Positions 58,602-64,000 of a stretch of 64,000 bases of DNA are shown one piece after another. The notes under the pieces are model-generated. The model ran no database searches and was not told the DNA's origin. It was given only the letters and a program-made list of their open reading frames with translations. Origin of the DNA: an uncultured Clostridia bacterium (GTDB lineage: Bacteria > Bacillota > Clostridia > Oscillospirales > Ruminococcaceae); assembly GCA_947589215.1 (NCBI GenBank), contig CANQCL010000001.1:150230-214229 (forward strand). The letters are read 5' to 3'. Both the position numbers and the translations under genes were made by a program. The first letter of the stretch is position 1, and every line of letters starts with the position of its first letter.

Positions 58602-60185
58602 ATGAGTGACGAAATTAAGACGGAAGCTCTTCTTGAAGAAGAAATTTCTCAGGAGGAAATAAACGGGCTAAAGCAAATAAGAATCGACAAGCTTAACGAA
58701 TTAAAGTCGAGAGGCGAAAACCCTTATGAAATAACAAGCTACGACGTAACCATAAAAAATGCCGATGCTAAAGCTGAATACGAAAAGACAGAAGCAAAAA
58801 TCATAGCAGAATCGGGCGACGATGAAGACGCAAAAAACGCCGCACTTGAAAAGCTCAAGGAAAAGACCGTCCGCATAGCAGGAAGAATCGTAAGCTGGCG
58901 TGATATGGGCAAGGCAAACTTCATAGACGTTCGTGACGGGAGCGACAGAATACAGGTTTATATAAGAATGAACGACATAGGCGAGGACACCTTTGCCGAG
59001 TTCAAGAAATGGGATATAGGAGACATTGTCGGAATTGAAGGCTTTGTTTTCAGAACAAGGCGGGGCGAAGTTTCAATCCACGCCAAAGAGATAAAGCTTT
59101 TATCAAAGTCTCTGCTCCCTCTGCCTGAGAAATGGCACGGTCTTAAAGACAGAGACCAGAGATACCGTCAGAGATACGTTGACCTTATCTGCAACCCAGA
59201 CGTTAAGGATACCTTTATAAAGAGAAGTCTTATCTTAAAGGAAATAAGAAACTATCTTGACGAGCGCGGTTATCTTGAAGTCGACACGCCTGTTCTCCAC
59301 ACACTTGAAATAGGTGCGGCGGCACGTCCGTTTGTCACTCACCACAACGCTCTCAACCTAGATATGTACCTTCGTATCGAGACTGAGCTTTATCTGAAAA
59401 GGCTTATTGTCGGCGGTTTTGACAAGGTATACGAGGTTGGCAGAATTTTCAGAAACGAGGGTATGGACACATCTCACAACCCAGAGTTCACCACAATAGA
59501 GATGTATCAGGCTTACACAGACTATCACGGTATGATGGACTTGATAGAAGATATGTACGTCACCATCACAAAGAAGGTCTGCGGAAGCGACGTTATAAAC
59601 TATCAGGGAACGGAAATCAATATGGCTTCTCCGTGGGAGCGTTTAACTATGGTCGAGGCTGTAAAGAAATACGCAGGCGTTGACTATAATGACTGGGCTA
59701 CCGACGAGGACGCAAGGACTTGCGCTAAAGAAAATGGCGTAGAAGTAGACGAGGGTGACAAGGCTACTAAAGGTCACGTTCTAATTGCTTTCTTTGACGC
59801 TTTTGTTGAGGACAAGCTGATTCAGCCGACGATTATTTACGACTATCCTGTTGAGAACTCACCTCTTGCTAAGAGAAAGCCTGAAAATCCTGCATTCACA
59901 GAGAGATTTGAATATTTCATTTATTGCAGAGAAATGGGAAATGCGTTCTCTGAACTTAACGACCCGATAGACCAAAAGGAGAGATTTGTCCGTCAAGTTG
60001 AGGCAAAGCGTGCTCAAGGCGCAAATGCCGAAGTAGACGAGGACTTCATAACAGCGCTTGAATACGGTATGCCGCCTACAGGCGGACTTGGTTTCGGTCT
60101 TGACCGACTGGTTATGCTTCTTACCGATTCGGGTTCAATTCGAGACGTATTATTGTTCCCCACAATGAAGCCGTTGGGGAAGTGA
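58602..60185 (+). CDS. lysS: Lysyl-tRNA synthetase (class II)
   Basis: 527 residues. N-terminal OB-fold anticodon-binding domain ([18 protein letters not shown]), class II motif 2 in [17 protein letters not shown] and motif 3 in [13 protein letters not shown]. The first about 20 residues form an acidic extension. The accessory island begins right after this gene. Confidence 0.96.
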   Translation: MSDEIKTEALLEEEISQEEINGLKQIRIDKLNELKSRGENPYEITSYDVTIKNADAKAEYEKTEAKIIAESGDDEDAKNAALEKLKEKTVRIAGRIVSWRDMGKANFIDVRDGSDRIQVYIRMNDIGEDTFAEFKKWDIGDIVGIEGFVFRTRRGEVSIHAKEIKLLSKSLLPLPEKWHGLKDRDQRYRQRYVDLICNPDVKDTFIKRSLILKEIRNYLDERGYLEVDTPVLHTLEIGAAARPFVTHHNALNLDMYLRIETELYLKRLIVGGFDKVYEVGRIFRNEGMDTSHNPEFTTIEMYQAYTDYHGMMDLIEDMYVTITKKVCGSDVINYQGTEINMASPWERLTMVEAVKKYAGVDYNDWATDEDARTCAKENGVEVDEGDKATKGHVLIAFFDAFVEDKLIQPTIIYDYPVENSPLAKRKPENPAFTERFEYFIYCREMGNAFSELNDPIDQKERFVRQVEAKRAQGANAEVDEDFITALEYGMPPTGGLGFGLDRLVMLLTDSGSIRDVLLFPTMKPLGK

Positions 60186-60186
60186 A

Positions 60187-60206
60187 CCCCGTAGAATTGG
60201 GGTTTT
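60187..60206 (+). terminator. Weak terminator after lysS
   Basis: CCCC-GTAGAATT-GGGG stem followed by TTTT. Confidence 0.5.
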
Positions 60207-60223
60207 GAGGGTGTTCAGGGCAA

Positions 60224-60245
60224 AATTTACGCCCAATTTACGCCC
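60224..60245. repeat. Tandem 11-bp repeat downstream of lysS
   Basis: AATTTACGCCC occurs twice in direct tandem. It marks the border between core genes and the right-hand accessory island. Confidence 0.6.
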
Positions 60246-60302
60246 AAATTTATAAAAATGACAGAAAGCTGATTTAATTAAACATAACAAGGAAGTGTTT
60301 TT

Positions 60303-61748
60303 ATGGTAAGAAAATTATCAGCAATATTAAGCATAATTTTGACAGCGGTAATTTCTTTTACTGCTGTTTCTGCACCTGTTTCCGCTTTACATAGTAAAGC
60401 TAAACCGTCAAAGGTTAAAATAAAATTAGTAAAAGCCACTTCCAAAACGGCTATCAAAATCAAATGGAAGAAAGTCTCTAAAGCTAAAGGCTATCAAATC
60501 AAAGTAGCCACTGATAACAGCTTTAAGAAAGTCAAAAAGACCGTAACAGTCAAAGGCGGTTCTAAGAAAACTAAGACCGTTAAAAAGCTAAAAGCGGGCA
60601 CTAAGTATTATGTAAAAATGAGAGCATACATCAAGAACGGCTCTACTAAGGTCTACGGTGCTTGGAGTAAAGTAAAGACTGTCACAACTAAGAAAAAATC
60701 TACTACAACCACTAAAGCAACTACTAAGGCTACGCAGCAGCCTACGCAACCCACTACAGCACAACCTACTACTGCACAGCATACTCACAACTGGATACTC
60801 AAATCCAAAGGCGACCCCGTGAAATACTGGGACAACCAACTCGGACCGCAGTATATGTGTGAGTGCAAATACCAATGCTCTATCTGTGGCGATTGGCAAG
60901 TAAAGAACGAAAGAGTCGTTATCGACCAAGATACTTGTCAGCACGTGTTCAACGATACGCCTGACTACACAAGTCCTAACGGCTTGTATGATTTCTATTA
61001 CTGTCAGAATGGCTGTGGTTATACTAAGAAAACTGAACACGTTGAAACACCTACCAGTCCTACAGACCCAACTGACCCACCTAAGACTACTGACCCATCA
61101 GAGCCTAATACCAAACCTAGTGAACCTTCAGATACCAAACCCACTAAATGTGAACACACTAAATGGACTGAAGCTATTCCGTTGGTATATACAACGCCAT
61201 ACGCAGGTACAGGAACAGTATATGCAATACTGAACCACGAACACACTTGGGTCACTGATAACCCTGCTCCCGCATGTTCAATCTGTTACAACGTAGCATG
61301 GGAAAACTATGTGAGTAGTAAACTCAAAAACAATAAAAACGAAGAACACGATGAATTCACAGGATTTGTAAGAAACTACTATTGTTCAACCGGCTACGGT
61401 GGAATGGGATATGACTATACAGGTCCAATGCAATACTATTGCGGTAACATCCAAGTAATCCGTTGCCAAGATTGTAACAAAATTCTCTATGCTAAAGTAA
61501 CCAATGTCAACTACAACGAAGATGCACAACCTGACCCCAATAACCACGATGTATTCTACTACGACTACATGGGTCTCAGAATTACAGACGAAGACGGTAA
61601 AGCTATCTTCAATAACAAAGAGCATAGGACAAGCGTCACCAGAACAAACCCTGATATCGACATCAGACCGTCAACAGGCGACCCTGAGAAAGACGCTAAG
61701 GCTCAAGATTACTTCTACGAAAGATACGACCAGTATATCATACTGTAA
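60303..61748 (+). CDS. Secreted FN3 protein with Cys/His-rich zinc-ribbon-like repeats
   Basis: 481 residues. Signal peptide (to about 28), one Lys-rich FN3-like module (about 35-128), a Thr/Gln/Pro linker, then a region with paired cysteines and histidines (TAQHTHNW; CECKYQCSICGDW; YCQNGCGY; CEHTKW; NHEHTW with CSICY; YCGNIQVIRCQDCNKI) split by a second Pro/Thr linker. The CxxC pairs suggest several small metal-binding ribbons, unusual for an exported protein. No known family recognised. Likely a surface binding protein. Confidence 0.75.
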   Translation: MVRKLSAILSIILTAVISFTAVSAPVSALHSKAKPSKVKIKLVKATSKTAIKIKWKKVSKAKGYQIKVATDNSFKKVKKTVTVKGGSKKTKTVKKLKAGTKYYVKMRAYIKNGSTKVYGAWSKVKTVTTKKKSTTTTKATTKATQQPTQPTTAQPTTAQHTHNWILKSKGDPVKYWDNQLGPQYMCECKYQCSICGDWQVKNERVVIDQDTCQHVFNDTPDYTSPNGLYDFYYCQNGCGYTKKTEHVETPTSPTDPTDPPKTTDPSEPNTKPSEPSDTKPTKCEHTKWTEAIPLVYTTPYAGTGTVYAILNHEHTWVTDNPAPACSICYNVAWENYVSSKLKNNKNEEHDEFTGFVRNYYCSTGYGGMGYDYTGPMQYYCGNIQVIRCQDCNKILYAKVTNVNYNEDAQPDPNNHDVFYYDYMGLRITDEDGKAIFNNKEHRTSVTRTNPDIDIRPSTGDPEKDAKAQDYFYERYDQYIIL

Positions 61749-61864
61749 CGTAACCTAACAACTTAACCCGTGAACAAACTTCACGGGTTAATTTTTAATA
61801 CATAGCTAACATTAAAATTTTAAAGACTTTGAGAGTCAAACAAAAAGAAAGGAGATAAATACGT

Positions 61865-61954
61865 ATGGGAGTAGCAACATTCTACATATGTCTTCGTTTA
61901 GTACTGAGTGTAATCATCGGCTTATACATATCAGCTATATTTTCAGATGACTAA
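61865..61954 (+). CDS. 29-residue membrane peptide
   Basis: Starts after AAAGGAGATAAATACGT; a single hydrophobic helix (TFYICLRLVLSVIIGLYIS) with an acidic end SDD. Could be a small-membrane-protein toxin or regulator; nothing further can be said. Confidence 0.5.
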   Translation: MGVATFYICLRLVLSVIIGLYISAIFSDD

Positions 61955-62066
61955 TAAAACTAACTGCAAATACTCTCAATCCTTCAGTAGTCTTTAAAAC
62001 GACCCAAGAACGGCTATTAATGATATAAATAATCACTTACTACATTCCAAAAGGAGATAAACTGAT

Positions 62067-62363
62067 ATGGGTAACAAAATAGAGATACAACACGTACGCT
62101 TAATCAGAGAAGAAAAAGATGAAAAAGACCGAGTAATCTACCGTGAATACAGCGACGGTTACTGGGAGTGCTATCAATACGATGAACGTGGCAACAGGAC
62201 TTACTACAGAGATAGCTATGGTAAGTCTGAAATACGTGAGTTTGATAAAAACAACAACCTAACATACTACGCAGACAACTCAGGAACAGCAGTAAGACTT
62301 AAATACGATGAACACAATAACCTGCTAAGTATTGAAGACAATAACGCAAATATACTTTTATAA
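62067..62363 (+). CDS. Small cytoplasmic YD-repeat-like protein 1
   Basis: 98 residues without signal peptide. Three or four units of the pattern Y-x-E-Y-S-D-G-Y-W-x-x-Y-x-Y-D-x-x-G-N-x-T-Y, related to the repeats of the secreted YD protein at 18964-20349. Strong AAAGGAG ribosome site. First of three related genes in a row. Confidence 0.68.
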   Translation: MGNKIEIQHVRLIREEKDEKDRVIYREYSDGYWECYQYDERGNRTYYRDSYGKSEIREFDKNNNLTYYADNSGTAVRLKYDEHNNLLSIEDNNANILL

Positions 62364-62386
62364 ATAAAATTAGAAAGGACAATACT

Positions 62387-62734
62387 ATGCGACCTGATAT
62401 GAACCCTGTACGTGTGATAAAAGAAACTAAAGACGAGAACGGTATGACAATTTACCGTGAATGGAGTAACGGCTATTATCAAAAATCCGAATATAACAAG
62501 GAAGATAACACAGTAATCACTAGAGATAACAACGGTAAAGTAATACTTCACGAAAAACTAAACGATAAAAAGCAAGTAATATCCCGTGAATGGAATGACG
62601 GTTATCGTGAGCAATACACATACGATGACAATGGTAACTTGACTTATGCCGTAAACGACAAAGGTGAATGGCTAAAACGCACCTATGACGAAAACAACAA
62701 TTTAATAGATGAAAAAGGCAGTGAAATATACTAA
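62387..62734 (+). CDS. Small cytoplasmic YD-repeat-like protein 2
   Basis: 115 residues, the same repeat type (TIYREWSNGYYQKSEYN, REWNDGYREQYTYDDNGNLTY). The N-terminal PVRVIKETKDENG is shared with the truncated third copy. GAAAGGA ribosome site, 23 bases after the first gene. Function unknown. Confidence 0.68.
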   Translation: MRPDMNPVRVIKETKDENGMTIYREWSNGYYQKSEYNKEDNTVITRDNNGKVILHEKLNDKKQVISREWNDGYREQYTYDDNGNLTYAVNDKGEWLKRTYDENNNLIDEKGSEIY

Positions 62735-62748
62735 GAAAGGATACCGAT

Positions 62749-62835
62749 ATGCAAGCTACATCAAAACCCGTACACATAACAAAAGAAACTAAAGACGAGA
62801 ATGGTATAATCAGAAAGTTAGGAAGATTAAATTAA
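62749..62835 (+). pseudogene. Truncated third YD-repeat-family copy
   Basis: 28 codons: PVHITKETKDENGI aligns with the second copy's N-terminus, then a divergent nine residues and a stop. It keeps its own AAGAAAGGA ribosome site. Confidence 0.6.
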
Positions 62836-62860
62836 AAAAACCACAAAGTCGTATAAAATA

Positions 62861-62898
62861 AAAAAGACTATTGAGAAAAAATCTCAATAGTCTTTTTT
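62861..62898. terminator. Terminator between the YD-repeat cluster and the 295-aa gene
   Basis: AAAAAGACTATTGAG/CTCAATAGTCTTTTT, a 15-bp stem with a seven-base loop, usable in both directions. Confidence 0.9.
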
Positions 62899-63771
62899 AT
62901 TATTGTCGTCGTTGACATTTTCAATGAAATCAAATTTTTCAAGAGCAGTTTTACATCTTTGATATTCTAAGTTTTGATTAATTATAGCTTTTTGTCTTTC
63001 CAATTCTATAGAAGAATTTTCATCTATCTCCGTTGAAAACTCGTCACAATCTTCGAGATTAAGGTCTTGCATGGATTGTGTGATACTAAGGCATTTTTCT
63101 ATTTTAGAAATATCAATTTTTATTTTCAATTTATCTTTCAAAATTTTTAAGATTGTTTTAATAATAATATGGTCAACATCCGTTTGCAATGCATGGTAAA
63201 AATTTTTAGCGTGATTTTCAGCTAAATCTAAACCCCCACCCATGTAATAATCATAAATTCTGTATGTATTTCTGCCTTCTTGTAACATTTTTTCGTTGTC
63301 AGATACCCATGTGTCGTATGTCGGCGCAAGAAATTGTGGGAAATACTTTTCTAAAGCGTTGCAAAAATCTGTATACGCTTTTTCCCTTTCTTGCTCATCA
63401 TCTGTATTGGGGTAGAAATATTTAAACATAATAGATACTTTATCGTTATGTTTTTGCAATTCTATTTTTGCATCAATAAAATTTTTTTCAATCTGTTTTT
63501 CTATCTTGTTTTTAATTCTACTGCGTTTATGATCATCAACGTAATTCTCCAATACCGCTTCTTTAATGTCAATATAAAGAAATTTTTCTTGTTCCAAGTC
63601 AGTTAATTCATTCCAATCCTTCCCACCATACTCTTTTGATAATTTTCTATTGATATATTTTCTGACCTTTTCTTTAGTTAATTTTTGTTTTTTTCTCTTA
63701 CCTTCATCATATACTTTTTCTTGTGAAATTTCGTAGAGTTTAAAAACTTTATTATATATTGAGTCTTTCAT
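62884..63771 (-). CDS. Unrecognised charged helical protein
   Basis: 295 residues, Lys/Glu/Asp-rich and mostly helical, with no signal peptide or membrane segment. Segments such as KLTKEKVRKYINRKLSKEYGG at the start and MFKYFYPNTDDEQEREKAY in the middle match no family known to me. The ATG overlaps the TGA of the last mini-ORF of the 53-bp array upstream (TTATGA), so its translation is probably coupled to it. Codon use is AT-rich. Probably a mobile or accessory gene. Confidence 0.65.
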   Translation of the reverse strand: MKDSIYNKVFKLYEISQEKVYDEGKRKKQKLTKEKVRKYINRKLSKEYGGKDWNELTDLEQEKFLYIDIKEAVLENYVDDHKRSRIKNKIEKQIEKNFIDAKIELQKHNDKVSIMFKYFYPNTDDEQEREKAYTDFCNALEKYFPQFLAPTYDTWVSDNEKMLQEGRNTYRIYDYYMGGGLDLAENHAKNFYHALQTDVDHIIIKTILKILKDKLKIKIDISKIEKCLSITQSMQDLNLEDCDEFSTEIDENSSIELERQKAIINQNLEYQRCKTALEKFDFIENVNDDNNKKDY

Positions 63772-64000
63772 AATCTAATCCTCCTTAATTTTAAATTTTT
63801 ATTGTTAAATTTTATATGGTTCATAATCTAACCCTCCTTAATTTTAAATTTTTATTTTTAAATTTTATACGGTTCATAATCTAATCCTCCTTAATTTTAA
63901 ATTTTTATTGTTAAATTATATGATTCATAATCTAATCCTCCTTAATTTTAAATTTTTATTGTTAAATTTTATATGGTTCATAATCTAATCCTCCTTAATT
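63769..64000 (-). repeat. 53-bp tandem array, each unit with RBS, ATG and mini-ORF
   Basis: Read on the minus strand, starts lie at 63981, 63928, 63877 and 63824, then the 295-aa gene at 63771; spacing is 53, 51, 53 and 53 bases. Three of the four units encode an 18-residue peptide ending LRRIRL or LRRVRL, whose last codons are the AAGGAGG site of the next unit and whose TGA overlaps the next ATG. The unit at 63928 has lost two bases and stops after five codons. The array runs off the window. Confidence 0.85.

Noticed and set aside
63769..64000. CRISPR-like array
   Set aside because: The units repeat over their whole 53 bp with no variable spacers, and each carries a ribosome site and ATG.

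Overview
The window comes from a low-GC, spore-forming anaerobic Firmicute, most likely a Ruminococcus-like member of the Oscillospiraceae. The reasons are the forespore genes (spoIIAA-spoIIAB-sigF, spoVAC, spoVT, a gerA-type operon), a BadF/HgdC-type giant ATPase, secreted GH5 glucanases and a pullulanase, and many secreted proteins that share one lysine-rich fibronectin-III-like module. No rRNA or tRNA gene, CRISPR array, transposase or phage structural gene was found. The window starts inside a dus gene and ends inside a tandem repeat.

Layout. 1-6.2 kb holds core genes: dus (partial), a LUD-domain protein and recG on the minus strand, then rsmI-rimI-tsaD on the plus strand. 6.3-12.4 kb starts with a CBS-domain protein and continues into an accessory block framed by two inverted copies of a type I toxin-antitoxin-like element (7224-7627 and 11926-12263). 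Between them lie a ribbon-helix-helix protein, an XRE regulator with operators, araBD and a VanY-type lipoprotein. 12.5-16 kb has a FemAB-like enzyme, a DUF1858 protein, trmK, a Nif3 protein and a DUF308 protein. 16-22 kb is a surface-protein region: acyltransferase, Thr-rich lipoprotein, LRR/FN3/transglutaminase protein, a secreted YD-repeat protein facing its own XRE regulator, and a DUF3298 protein. 22-31.6 kb is ung, a coiled-coil membrane protein, folC, a cytidylate-kinase-like protein, spoVAC, secDF, spoVT, mscL and mraY. 31.7-37.6 kb is glycan breakdown (pulA, two GH5 enzymes). 38-42.2 kb is a split HgdC-like two-gene unit, followed by a GH25 lysozyme. 44.7-46.3 kb is the spoIIA operon. 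46.5-51.6 kb is metY, a small membrane protein, purB, fakA and asp23. 51.6-55.7 kb is the germinant-receptor operon, followed by a DUF421/DUF4363 pair, nrdR, a DUF6514 gene, greA and lysS. From 60.2 kb an accessory island begins: a Cys/His-rich secreted FN3 protein, a 29-residue membrane peptide, a decaying tandem family of small YD-repeat proteins, and an orphan gene preceded by a 53-bp tandem array in which every unit carries a ribosome-binding site and start codon.

How it fits together. SigF and its regulators would lead to SigG activity in the forespore, and SigF/G-like promoters precede spoVAC, spoVT and the ger operon. Three perfect 0A boxes between the DUF6514 gene and greA suggest a further Spo0A target. 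Glucanases, lysozyme and FN3-bearing proteins point to a life on plant or mucosal glycans with cell-surface retention. The most unusual signals are the paired toxin-antitoxin-like elements, the RBS-ATG tandem array at the right edge, the XRE/GTTAC operator switch on the YD-repeat gene, and a dispersed intergenic repeat that has become the translated C-terminus of MscL.
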